NCBI RefSeq assembly: GCF_932276165.1
Contig: NC_064012.1
Coordinates: forward strand, 4,719,501 to 4,783,500
From: Plutella xylostella
Taxonomy: Eukaryota; Arthropoda; Insecta; Lepidoptera; Plutellidae
DNA length: 64,000 nt
Direction of reading: 5' to 3'
The translations under genes and the position numbers were made by a program. This document shows, in pieces, positions 22,001-32,755 of the stretch (its first letter is position 1; every line of letters starts with the position of its first letter). Under the pieces are notes generated by a model, which was not told the DNA's origin, did not search any database, and saw nothing but the letters and a program-made list of their open reading frames with translations.

Positions 22001-24187
22001 CGTTTTAACCCTTTAAACCGGTTTTTGCAACAAAAACTTGAAGGACATAGCTATGACAGGTAAAATTTGCGCACGGGATGAGAGAGATAGCAAACTTGGG
22101 TATCATGCGTCATAGGTCACATCCCCTTTTGCCTCATTCCGCACTTCCAACATAGGCTTTATTGTATCTTTATCCCAAAATCAAAGCATCTACTTTAATG
22201 GCGACTGTCTAGTCGGTACCTTCTTATGCTAATCAGCCAGGGACACAATATTTAACTATATTTTTTAGTTTCAATTCGTTTGCATCTGACAGTACTTTAC
22301 ATGGGCACGCGAGTTGACGATATAAAAAAACAGAAGATGCCAACTCGCGTGGCGCGCGAGTCCAAGGCGCGCGACTTGACGAATGACTCGAAAGAACAGG
22401 ATTTAATAGGTTACATAAAGTTAATGTACCCCAAAGAGTACCAAGTTTGTATATGGGAGTCATTTCAATGTAGGGTAAGTTATAAATATGAATGCATTAG
22501 GTATAAAAAACTAAGATGATTTATCAATGCCATCTCAACAATAGATGTCAGAGAGCTCTTCCTATAGTTTAGGCATACAATTACAGATAATGCTGATGTA
22601 TTCTCTCTGCAGATCAGGCAGTCAGCAAGTATCAGCATATCTGACTGTCTAATATTTTCACAATAACAAACACAACAAAGCATTTTTTTACAGTTTTCAT
22701 AAAATGCAATTCGGTTGCCTCCTGATTCAAGCAACAACAAAGCCTCACTATGCAACTCAAGTGTTTGCCACTTAATACACTAACAAGAATCACTCATTGT
22801 CATACCTCTCGTCCAGCTGTGAGTCCTTTGACCTGCAGAAGCTCAGCGGTGTGTAGGAAGCCAGACAGCTCCTGTTGGCGGACGTGCACCTCCCCCTTGT
22901 ACATGAACTGAAGCAGCTGCCGTAGCTCTGATAGAGCCACATCTTTCAGTATCACGATTGGGTGCTCACAAGGGTTCATCTACGGGATAGAAGATTTAGT
23001 GGTTAACAGAGACATGTATTTACTATAAAATAAACAAACATAGCACTAATGTATGGGTTTGAGTGTGTAAATAAAGAAACAATAAGTAAATGGCAAACGG
23101 ACTTGCTAGCAAAATGTAGCACTCATTAATACTCTTTATGCTCCTCACTATTGCTACTTAAGTAATGGCTGCCATTTCCATAATATTAGTTATTTATTCA
23201 CACAGCTAAACCAGCATCTTTGATTTTTAGAAATAGTTCCCGGCATCTGCAATCCGTTGCATTAGTCAGGTGGACACCTGCAAGCTAAACTGTGACTGTG
23301 GGGCTAATAGTTTGTTAAGTAGCTCAGTTTATGAGTCAACCAGAATATCACAACAATATTTTATATGACAAATTACACTCAAATATTCATGTGTATATAT
23401 GTAATCAACATAAGAATGTTAAAGTGTTTTACAATTTAACAAGTATCTGAATACAGTGATTCATAATAAAAATTAAACCTACCTTATGAAGGTACTATTG
23501 AAAAAATTATGAGATCAAAATAATCATGAAAGGCTAGACATAAAGCCATTGGATATAAACTGTTGTTGAGTAAACCATAATAATTAAAGATTCCTTTAAA
23601 TAATAAAGTGTAATCTGTTTATAATGAATACAATAAATCAATATAAGTAACATTATCTAAATATAATATTTACTCACTGAATGCTGAAATTAATACCTAC
23701 TGACTAGCTATCAAGTTGAAGTGTGTAATGTAGGGACTTATTTGTTTATCATAATTATGTGTAAATACCTGAATAATATGAATAAATTATGCAAGTAAAA
23801 GAGGCAGACAGTCTGAGAGAAACCCCATCATAACACTTACTTTCATTAAAACCCATAACAACTAAATCTCACCAACATTAATCTAAAACTTACTTTCAAC
23901 AACATAACTTTGCATAACATTAACAATGACATGTCAGGGCGCGGAAGGGTCCCACGTAAACAACGCATTATAACATCAACAACGAGAAAAATGAGTCATA
24001 CCTTGAAGAGTTCCTTGAAGTAGGGGCTGCAGACGGAGAGGATGAGCTTGTGCGCGTGCACGTACTGGCCGCCCGCCGCGAGCGTCACATCCACCAGGTC
24101 CTCGCCCTCCAGCAGAGCGTGGAAACCCTGGGACAGGTTCGAGTGGAAGTCGTTCCATCGAAGCGAAAACTGCTCCGGCATCGCCAT
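16022..24187 (-). CDS. BTB/POZ transcription factor with two C2H2 fingers and three repeated cassette exons
   Basis: Ten exons read from high to low coordinates: 24187-24002, 22979-22806, 21219-21026, 20685-20572, 20159-20062, 19566-19335, 18123-18034, 17054-16980, 16561-16490 and 16097-16022. They join without a frame break into 436 codons plus TAG. Residues 1-120 are a BTB/POZ domain of the insect ttk/lola/abrupt group (start MAMPEQFSLRWNDFH, then HAHKLILSVCSPYFKELFK and QFMYKGEV). Residues 121-255 are acidic, Ser/Pro-rich linker. C2H2 fingers lie at about 266-287 and 296-316, both with C-x2-C-x12-H spacing. After the fingers come three short homologous exons with core NM..KW...P.SP..P.DYKD, then an acidic tail ending VDVELTEAV. 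ATG at 24187 is preceded by a good 3' splice site, so a 5' UTR intron is likely. It is probably a DNA-binding regulator; I cannot assign a specific ortholog. Exon 4 ends in a GC donor. Confidence 0.85.
16313..16404. repeat. 34-bp minisatellite in the last intron of the BTB gene
   Basis: Two complete and one partial unit of 34 bp (starts 16313, 16347, 16381), beginning TGGACATTC and containing GAGGAAATAGACCTAATGAA. A diverged unit start is also visible near 16282. Confidence 0.8.
16644..16795. mobile_element. Harbinger-like MITE with TTA target duplication
   Basis: 152 bp with long inverted ends starting GGGTGCTTACATAGAGAATC, flanked by TTA at 16641-16643 and 16796-16798. The arms stay nearly complementary for about 45 bp. 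It lies in the intron between cassette exons 8 and 9 of the BTB gene. Confidence 0.8.
16820..16960 (+). mobile_element. Decayed copy of the dispersed lepidopteran repeat
   Basis: Weakly resembles the repeat at 1950-2115 and 50551-50752, but reads in the opposite sense to its usual description: CCGGGAGATGAAAAGTAGGC, AAATTTCATTGAAAT and TGTGTGAAAGAGTAA are recognisable. Confidence 0.45.
17164..17940. repeat. Degenerate repeat built from GCATAA, GACCAAA and AACGAGA-like words
   Basis: Both ends carry GTCCTTAGC. Between them the left 180 bp and right 180 bp are made of short recurring degenerate words (GCATAA, TTGACCAAA, TTATGCCA, AAACGAGAT) spaced roughly 15-25 bases apart. The middle (17560-17640) holds a run of GCGGAGCG/GCGAAGCG words. 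Non-coding; family unknown. It fills most of the intron between cassette exons 7 and 8. Confidence 0.5.
18411..18767. mobile_element. MITE with ATAAAGCCTCG inverted ends
   Basis: 357 bp bounded by ATAAAGCCTCG.ATTCACTAG and its complement. The inside is GC-rich and full of GTCGC and GCGACA words that pair across the element. It is in the intron between the finger exon and cassette exon 7. Confidence 0.65.
20945..20999 (+). mobile_element. 3' end of a non-LTR retrotransposon
   Basis: The reading GGGAGAGGCCTACGTCCAGC, then AGTGGACTGCTATAGGCTGA followed by TGATGATG, is the typical lepidopteran LINE tail and encodes the last residues (GEAYVQQWTAIG) before the stop. Only about 55 bp remain. Confidence 0.65.
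21289..22391. mobile_element. 1.1-kb element bounded by GC-rich inverted repeats, in BTB intron 2
   Basis: The left arm (21289-21395) and the complement of the right arm (22300-22391) share CGAGTCGTTCGTCAAGTCGC with one mismatch, then GACTCGCGCGCCAC and GCGAGTTG. The interior is AT-rich with no usable reading frame, so this looks like a non-autonomous DNA transposon. Superfamily not assigned. Confidence 0.6.
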
Positions 24188-25296
24188 TTCCGACTGCGAA
24201 CAACAAACCACCATCAGCTACACCTGGACGCGATCATACAACAAATAACTGTACACTCAACTTTCAGCAAATTACGCGTTCACACAATGAAAAATTCCAC
24301 TCACTGAAATTGGCCACCAAGCTTGGGCTGCCACCTTTTACACACTAAACTATTTGACGTCGTGTTTGTTTGGACTAAATATACATTTTTACAACGTAAT
24401 GTTAAGTGTTACAACAACGGTATACGCGAAATAATCATGAGATGAAACAAATACTGTTGACTGGCATGGCAATTGGCAAGGCAATACAAAAAAAAAACGG
24501 CCAAGTACGATGGGCATGGCGCATCGCATCAACAAGCGTTTGGTTCAGCTTCAGCAAGTAGCGTGTTTGGCTTCAGCTGCATTAAATCGCAAATAATAAA
24601 ACTGGGTAAATAAATTATTTTGGCGAAAATTTAGAGACTCAGATATGAATTTTAATTCAAAATTAAATAAAATTAATTTAAAACTTTTATTTTGTAATCA
24701 TGAAAAAATTCAAAGCGTAGCAAAGTTTTTTTTTATAGCAACATTTTTTTAATATTATGCCACAAAAAAAAACACAAGTTTTTGAGCCTCAGAATAATAA
24801 CGGCGACGCTTCCTCCTTTTGTTAGCGTTGAATGAATAAAGTATTAGGGAAAAAGGTGGGAAAAGGCGAGATTCAATATAATTTTAGGTCAGAATAAGAA
24901 CTGCTTTGCTTCGTATTTCTTTAATACGTATCTCAGAATAATAACAGCCAATCTTTGATAATCCCAGATAAACATTGACGTTTGTGATAATGAATGACAT
25001 GTGTGACTTGATGTGATGTCATGTTTATGTCAGTTGAGTTGAAGTAAGAAATTGTTCATTGTTGAAATTTATTCACGGCAAATCGTGCCGTGTTTGTGCT
25101 CTAATCAAGGCTTAATCATTGTAAGTGTTTACAATTATTAAAAGGTTTGATAGATTGACCATGAATTAAACCAGTTTTAGCCAGCCGGTGAAGAAGGGAT
25201 GGTAAAAATCGTGACTTACGCGAAGGTTTAGTGATGACTCTGTAATTTATCATGTTTGCGTAGTATTAATAAATAAAATAATACGTGGACATCAGG
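24188..25296. promoter_or_regulatory. Shared upstream region of the divergent BTB and transporter genes
   Basis: The BTB gene (minus) and the sugar-transporter gene (plus) start 1.1 kb apart, head to head. No TATA box or other strong motif could be fixed. The interval is AT-rich and should hold both promoters and 5' UTRs. This follows from gene layout only. Confidence 0.4.
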
Positions 25297-26292
25297 ATGT
25301 CGGCTCACACTGCGCAGGAAGAGGCTGAGGCCGATAGGATTGCATTCCTGAAGAGAATATTCAGCATGGCGTTCTATGCGCTGGCGTCGTTCATGATAAC
25401 CGTAGTGAACAAGACCGTGCTGACCACGTACGCGTTTCCCTCATACCAAGTGCTCGGCCTCGGCCAGATGATCGCAACCATATCCGTGCTGTGGGTGGGG
25501 CGCCGCCTCCACGTCGTACAGTTCCCAAAGTTGGACTCTGGAGTGTTCCACCGCATTTGGCCGCTGCCTGTGATCTACCTCGGCAACATGGCCACGGGAC
25601 TCGGCGGCACCAAGGAGCTCAGCCTGCCCATGTTCACCGCGCTGCGCCGCTTCAGCATACTCATGACAATGGCAGCTGAGAGAGTGGTACTCGGGGTTAA
25701 AGCACCGAAAATGGTCCAAGTGAGTGTCTTTGCAATGGTTGGAGGAGCCTTGATTGCAGCAGCCGACGATATGAGATTCTCAATGCAAGGATACACATTG
25801 GTCTTGCTGAATGACTTGTTCACTGCTTCAAATGGAGTTTACATGAAGAAGAAGCTAGATTCCAAAGAGTTGGGGAAGTATGGACTGATGTTCTACAATG
25901 CATTGTTCATGATAGTGCCAGCTCTGCTGATTGCGTGGGCCACCGGAGACCTGCAGAAGTCGGCGGAGTACGAGCACTGGGGGGACACGCTGTTCCTGCT
26001 GCAGTTCCTCATGTCCTGCGTCATGGGGTTCATCCTGTCCTACAGCGTCATGCTCTGCACGCAGCACAATAGTGCTCTCACTACTACTATAATAGGGTGC
26101 CTTAAAAACATTTTTGTAACATATCTAGGAATGGTTATAGGAGGTGATTACATATTTTCGTGGCTCAACTTTGTGGGTCTGAATATTAGTGTTCTGGCCA
26201 GCCTGCTGTATACATATGTGGAGTTGAAGAGGAAGCAAGCTCCCAAGTACCTGTCTGTAACTGAGGCTAATGCACGGGTAGACACCGTATAG
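25297..26292 (+). CDS. frc: Nucleotide-sugar transporter, SLC35D / fringe connection type
   Basis: A single uninterrupted reading frame of 331 aa from ATG 25297 (MSAHTAQEEAEADR) to TAG. The frame can be extended to 25285, but that codon is GTG, so 25297 is the start. The protein has about ten hydrophobic segments and the drug/metabolite transporter fold. VVNKTVLTTYAFPS in segment 1, LPMFTALRRFSILMTM in the middle and LKNIFVTYLGM near the end are strongly like Drosophila UST74c (Frc) and human SLC35D1/D2. That family moves UDP-glucuronic acid, UDP-GlcNAc and related UDP-sugars into the Golgi/ER lumen in exchange for UMP, supporting proteoglycan and Notch glycosylation. The C-terminus is a short cytosolic tail. 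A canonical poly(A) signal follows at 26551. Substrate specificity cannot be read from sequence alone. Confidence 0.92.
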   Translation: MSAHTAQEEAEADRIAFLKRIFSMAFYALASFMITVVNKTVLTTYAFPSYQVLGLGQMIATISVLWVGRRLHVVQFPKLDSGVFHRIWPLPVIYLGNMATGLGGTKELSLPMFTALRRFSILMTMAAERVVLGVKAPKMVQVSVFAMVGGALIAAADDMRFSMQGYTLVLLNDLFTASNGVYMKKKLDSKELGKYGLMFYNALFMIVPALLIAWATGDLQKSAEYEHWGDTLFLLQFLMSCVMGFILSYSVMLCTQHNSALTTTIIGCLKNIFVTYLGMVIGGDYIFSWLNFVGLNISVLASLLYTYVELKRKQAPKYLSVTEANARVDTV

Positions 26293-26550
26293 CAGTATGT
26301 TAAACACAAGACTGCCCAGTGGTCAGCATACTACAGTGTGTAGTATTAAACTGTTGGTTTTAACCAAAGAAGATTCTAAAGCAATCTATGGACATTCCTC
26401 ACACAGTGAAAAGTAGAGGCAAATGAATGTGAATGTGAAAGATTTAAGTTACTTAGTTGTATGTAAAATCAGAGATTTTATTTAAAACTCATCTTATAGT
26501 GCCTAAGGTTTATTAATAACATATTTATAGTTATGTTGCCGATTTTAGAG

Positions 26551-26556
26551 AATAAA
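26551..26556 (+). terminator. Poly(A) signal of the transporter gene
   Basis: AATAAA 259 bases after the stop codon. Confidence 0.6.
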
Positions 26557-27210
26557 TGAAAATGTATAGATTGTGTAATTCAAAAGTGAAGTAAGGACAT
26601 GATAACACCATTTACTATGTAAGTTAAGTCATGTTAGAAAGATTCCAGTGTACATATTTAACTAAGATACTAAATGATAACTAGTACAAATTAGGATGCA
26701 ATTATTTTTTACTTTTTTGATGTCATTTGAATTTATTGGACATATTATACCATTCATTGTTATATTGCGATTTGGATAATTTTAATAATTGTATTTTATA
26801 CAAAATATATACAATACAGTATACATACATGTATAGGTATACTCCTAGTTGCTTAGTCATAACCATATTATGTGTTTAGAACCAGTAGCAAGTGATGGTT
26901 TGGATATTTCCTTGCAAACTAGTCATTTTGACTTAGCTCAAATGGTTAATAAGCAACCAAGCAATGTGATGACTGAAAGGATTTGATTAAAAATATAATA
27001 ATAAAATTATAAGTGAAAAGAAATATCCGTCAGTATATTTTGAAAACATTAAATCCACTTACAAATTTTACGAATTAACTGAATTAAAAAATAACATCTG
27101 AGTACTGTATTTACTTCTTAGTATTCTACTTATTAGTATTGATATCTATTTTCATCTTTACTTACTTCAATTCAATTTGTTTTTTAATTTGAAAAAAACG
27201 AAATGTCTTA

Positions 27211-27413
27211 CTGCCAGTTTCAATTTGCACATTCAACGATTATGTATCCGCCGATACTCCATACTGATTAAGAGAAGAGCCCGACCAAACTATCGGCCGA
27301 CTAAAAGTCTGCAGTCTGCGGGGGGTCTTAAGTTACAACCTGTCAAAATCGTATGAAAATAACATAGACCTAATAATTACCAGTCATCGGTAGATAGTCA
27401 TTGAAACTGGCAG
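27211..27413. mobile_element. MITE with CTGCCAGTTTCAAT inverted ends
   Basis: 203 bp between CTGCCAGTTTCAAT and its complement ATTGAAACTGGCAG. Its right half also appears at 9731-9796 (CTGTCAAAATCGTATGAAA). No clear target duplication. Confidence 0.65.
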
Positions 27414-29121
27414 CTAATGCCACTATTAGTTCTAGTGGCGCCGAAAGGCGGTCAGGGGGTCTACATATTGATGCAAAATATTTTTTGGGTGTCCTTAGAA
27501 TTTTTATTGGTCACGTGACTTTTTTTACTAGTTTTTTTTTCGCGATATTACATTTTTCTACTTTTTCAACACCCAGTGTAAATGAAGTCTGCATTGAGTA
27601 GTTAAAATATTGTATTTATTTCCATTTATAAATTCTAATCTAATGATAATGTAATAGTAATGTAGTTTACCAAATAATCAAACACTAATCCAACTTGGCC
27701 GGATTAATTGATCAAACTATCTTAATCATTGTCTGTAGATAACTTCAAAGATATAGGTACTATTATACTTAGTAGGTATTTATTTTTGTCTGTAGGTAAA
27801 TTATGTATGTAATATAAATGGATTATAAATTATTACTTAACGACAAGGTACCCAACTATTAAATGTTATCTAAAACGGAAATTTAGCTTGCGTAAGTTCA
27901 AAATTTATGTTTTTTTAATCATCAAAACTACGTATTGAGCTGCTAATAGTCCATACATTATTTCGTAAATTTCGTATTCATCAAGGCACCTTATTATTTG
28001 CTCTTGTTTAATGAGCGAGCCTCGTTATTACCAAAACTAGATGATTGAATTTAGGAATAAACTCGTGAAGTACACCATCATTTCCTAACTAAATCTGACT
28101 TTGCACAGACATAATGGATCATTAGGATAACGAATGTAAATTAATATTCGGCAGCAGTTTTGCAATAATAAAATTGTTATTTATAATAATGTAGTTGTAG
28201 ATGATGAAATGAGCTAGCCAGATGCTGCATTAGGTAAAATTTATTTTAATTCACAATTCTCAGTCATCCGTCGGACCCACACACCTCACCTCACAGTTTG
28301 GCAGAAATATCTCAATAATTACTGTGTAATATTATTATTAGGTCATGTAGAGGGAGAGATGTAATACATTCCCAGAATTATACTGGGCCACCGATACCGC
28401 GCCGTCGCTATAGCGGTCGTGAGCCCTTCCCGCGTAAAGGTTTTAACCCTTTATAGGCAGAAAGAATTAATAAAATAATTGTATTTTTACCTTAACTCAA
28501 TTATGGTACAATAATATTCAATTATTCAAAATATGGTGGCAATATTTCAGCCACTTCCTCTAAAATGGATTAGAACACGCACGGCATGATGTGAGTTGCA
28601 TCATTGTTTGTGGAGCTCCACTCAAACAACTTACGTTTTGAGCATCCAAAAATACCTGCAGACGAACTAAGAACATCCCTTTTTCGAAGTCGGTAAAAAG
28701 TGGCCTTTCCGGTTGGTAACTAAAATTCAGAAGTCCCAGTCGATCGATTGTATACCTAACATAAAAAAATAATACTTAGGATTAGGTACAGCCTGGGTCA
28801 CAGAAACGTGACCTCTCTGTGGCCAAATAAATTGGTCCATAAGTGCCTCAAAAATTTACAAAAGATAAAGAAATAAAATGGCAATATTATAAATAATAAT
28901 CTTTAACTATAATATTTTTCCGTGAGATCTCGGCTACATACATAGTTCCTTTAGTATCTAAGAATTTATTTCAAAAGGCTATTATATTTTTCAAATGGAA
29001 GGCAGCCTCTTACGGCACAGCATTATTAATCATAAATAGTGCATGGGTGCAATAAATTTTATTAGTTGAATAAATAATAAAATTATAAAAAAGCACTTGG
29101 CGTAATATGTAGGTACACTTA

Positions 29122-29287
29122 GGCCCAGCACACATGGTGAAACGAAACTGCAACTACTATTTAATTTTGAGTTTATACCGTAGATACCTTTGAGAGACAA
29201 CCCAAGTCGCAACTAGTTTGAAACCGGTTTCAACTCAAAATTAACTAGTAAGTAGTTGCAGTTTCGTTTCACCATGTGTGCTGGGTC
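29122..29287. mobile_element. Harbinger-like MITE with TTA target duplication
   Basis: 166 bp, flanked by TTA (29119-29121 and 29288-29290). Inverted ends of about 37 bp start GGCCCAGCACACATGGTGAA and differ at one base. Confidence 0.85.
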
Positions 29288-30515
29288 TTAGTTGGCACGG
29301 TTGCGTAGTTGCAACTTTTATTGATGAGACCATGCCAGTAGCATTTATTTTTGAGAGTCTCGCTCATTCCATATGGGTTGTCACGTTGTCCAAGTGGGAC
29401 ATAGACGTAGGTACAATACAAGTAAGTAGGTACAGTTTCGGGGAAAGAAAGCTGACCCCTCTCAGATAAGTAGTATTGTCACTCTGGAAGGGATCAGATT
29501 TTAAATGCCCCAGATTATATTCGCCGTACTATTTTTCGCTCTCGTGTAACATTTGGTCTAAAAATTGTAGTTTTCTAAGTACCTATAGAATGAATACCTA
29601 TTACCTACCTAACCTTTGTCGACTTATCATCGTGATCCATATAGGTACCTACTAACTATGTGTGAAATATATTATACTTATGGTTCTGTTCATTTAACCC
29701 AATACACTCGCGAGCAATAAAAAAGTTCCACTATTGAAATTTTTTATTTGCTTGCGAGCTTGTAACTTAGTAGTTAACTATGTAAAACTTCTAAAACTGA
29801 ACTGAGTACTGAAAACTTTACTTTATAACAGGACTTTATAGCAGTTTTGTTTTCCGAAATTTGGTCCTGTATTCTATGTAACTAACTACCTATCTACCTA
29901 CCTTCAGCCAAAGAAGTAAATATCTCCTTCAGTGCAGCACTGCGACAATAAATCCCTAATCAGCAATAAAAATACACTTATCATCTGCATTGTGTATTTT
30001 ATTTTATGTGTGAGTCTTAGGAAAAACTATTTGTGTTTGGGAGGAGATATTTAATATTTACTTAGGTATATCTGACTCATTTTATTGACTTTTCTTATTT
30101 GAGCAAGTCAATTTAAGCACAATAAAATTTACGCCTGTGATTGGCTGAATTTGTCGCTGACCAAGATTAAAGCTAAGCCCTTCTTCCATCCAGTATCTCG
30201 GATACATTTTATAATGGAGACTCTGACACTATGGTATTCTACGCTTAAATGTTTGTGAGATAATTCGCGACGACTAGTCTCCGAGACTAGAGTCGCGCTA
30301 GCGTACCTACCTATCGTAATGGGAGAAGGGCCTAATGCTTAGATTTTCTTATGATTTACTCAAGTGAATAATTGTGTCTGTTACTCACCTAAGAAATTGG
30401 TTTGTTTTACTTACTTACCTAGTTACCTAATTATTTTAAGTAAGTAGGTACCTACGCATTTTAACGTTGTGCCATTATTTTACGATAGCTATAACCGTAA
30501 GCATACCTACGTACT

Positions 30516-30617
30516 ATAAAGTCATGAAAACAGTAAGTACGATTTAGCAAAATCTTGATTAGAAAAAAAACGCTTAAAATAATAAGTTAGGATGCATTTA
30601 CGTTTTCATGACTTTAT
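30516..30617. mobile_element. Short MITE with ATAAAGTCATGAAAAC inverted ends
   Basis: 102 bp between perfect 16-bp inverted ends. The inside is AT-rich and non-coding. Confidence 0.6.
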
Positions 30618-32117
30618 GATACTAACTATACTAGATGGACTGTATTAGGCAACGTTATTTATTACATAATATCTTCAAATGATCACTATAAGGTACGTAG
30701 TAACAAATATTTAACCTGTGCCACTTCTTATAGTGGTCATATAAGTAGGTATTGTCTGTCGAATACTCGGTGGTAGGTACTTAAATAATTTGAAGTTGTG
30801 TGTTGTCAATCAACGAGGCTTCAATTTAAATATGTGGTTTTTTTTTCGAACCGGGCTAGTGCAAGACTGAATCAAACTTAACATTTTACGTACTTTCGAA
30901 GTACCTATAGCAGGATTAAGTCAACCTCGGGTGTCGTATAATGTTTGAGTTATTATTTTCGATTAAAATACCTACGCATGTCGCAACACACATCCGTCCA
31001 ACTATTTGACTCCTCCCCGGCCGATTAATAATAAGGGCTATGCTCGGACTTTCTCTGAAAAATCTAAAGTACTAACCTACCTGACATAGGTTTTGAAAGG
31101 TAAACTTTATAATCTTTTAAATATTCTAAATAACGGTAGGTACCTAATTTCAATAATCACTTCATAACTAATCTAATAAATAAATCGAAACGCTTTGTCT
31201 AGGTGCCTACCAGCCTTTCAGAAATGCCTTAAAGTTTGCCAACTTGGAGAGTTGAAAACACCCATTTACGATAGTTGATTAAAAGCATCTATTTTTTTGT
31301 AAATTAATATTATATAATTAGTACATATGTATTTGTGTACGCACAGTTTATTAATAAGTTAAAAGGTTAATAATGTTCATTTATATGTGTTGTTAATGTA
31401 CCTAGGTAACTAGTATTTATGTCTAATTGACCTATGCAATATTTATAGGAACATAGAATAATAGGTAGTATGTTGGACGATTTTCGCAGTTGTTTTGATG
31501 ATAATTTGTGGTAGGCTATGTATGAACTTAAAAAAATATATTATTAATAAAAACTAAAGTTTTTTTTATTTAATTTGTGACTACCTAAAGTATACCTACG
31601 CATATAGGCATTGTTAGTGAAGTCTACTTAATCTCGATTTAAGAAACGTCGGTCCATATAAATTTATGGCATAAATAGATTTTTAACACTAATATGCGTT
31701 TGCTAAACGCTATTTGTAGGCAAGTGGTCCTAAAATCTGCGTATTTTTTGTCGCTGACGCAGGGTTTTGCGCCTACTGGCCCGAGGGACTAAATAATGGG
31801 TTCAAAGGGGTCCTCCTGAGGTAAACACTAGGTAGAGACGTTTAGTTAGACTACGAGATTATATTTTCTTGGACCCACACAGTGCATATTTCAGCTAATG
31901 CAACACGCAGGCTTGCTGCTCCAGTTCACTCGGGAGCTAGGCTGGCTGAGCTAAAATTCAGGGTACTTATACAGGGTGTCCCAAAAGTCAACGTCATCCC
32001 TTAAAGGGCTGATAGGTCAGCTCATAAGAGGCCAGATATTGATACTTTTATAAATTTGGTGAAAAGCGACAATCGCCATTTTTGCGTCATCTATGTTAAC
32101 ACGGCTGACCTATTTTT

Positions 32118-32755
32118 AACCGACTTCAAAAAAAGGAGGAGGTTCTCAATTCGTCGGGATCTTTTTTTTTATCTTTTTTTTTATGTATGTTCACCGATTA
32201 CTCCGCCGTTTATGGACCGATTTTGAAAATTCTTTTTTTTTTGTATTGCATTGAGCTCCCAGGTGGTCCCAATTTTTTTTTAGAATTTTAGTTTACCCCC
32301 AAGGGTGGGTAAAGGGGTAAAAACAGGGTATGAATTTCCATTTTGGGCACATATTAAGCGATTCTAATGAAATTAAGAACGTAAATATAGTTCTTATAAC
32401 AAAAAAATATGATGGTGACCTTGAGCTGATCTGATGATGGAAACGGAAGGCAGTCAAGGGAACTCCTCAACGGTATATAGCAACTACCTCGTGTTTAGGC
32501 TTGAATGATTCGTAGGACTTTTTGGAATCATTTGCATCTTACTTTTGATTAAAAATTATTACAAATAAACTAAAAACTATAAAATAAAATAATAATTAAA
32601 AAAAATAAAAAACCGACTTCAAAAAACCACTAAAATGTAAGAAATAATTTAAGGTTTACACAAATTATATGTAGGTATATTTGTACTGTCACATATAATT
32701 TGTGTAAACCTTAAATTATTTCTTACATTTTAGTGGTTTTTTGAAGTCGGTTTTT
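32118..32755. mobile_element. Nested repeat with AACCGACTTCAAAAA ends
   Basis: It begins AACCGACTTCAAAAAAAGG followed by GGTTCTCAATTCG, a start seen in many lepidopteran repeats, and ends in the inverted form TTTTTTGAAGTCGGTTTTT. Non-coding, with several T-runs. Confidence 0.6.
32608..32755. repeat. Perfect 65-bp inverted repeat with an 18-bp spacer
   Basis: The arms 32608-32672 and 32691-32755 are exact reverse complements as read. They begin AAAAACCGACTTC and meet at a spacer starting AGGTATATTTG. The sequence would fold into a long perfect hairpin. Confidence 0.9.

Larger units (their letters stand above)
26560..31880. other. AT-rich intergenic DNA with scattered MITEs; no gene seen
   Basis: Between the transporter gene and a transposon cluster. 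It contains the MITEs listed separately (27211, 29122, 30516) and many copies of the short degenerate word TAGGTACCTA. Reading frames are short and have no recognisable domain. Confidence 0.4.

Noticed and set aside
16022..24187. Calling the BTB gene tramtrack, lola, abrupt or mod(mdg4)
   Set aside because: The BTB and finger features fit the group, but no part is specific enough for one ortholog by eye.
25285..25296. Extended start of the transporter at 25285
   Set aside because: The codon is GTG. The first ATG in frame is 25297 and gives a normal family N-terminus.
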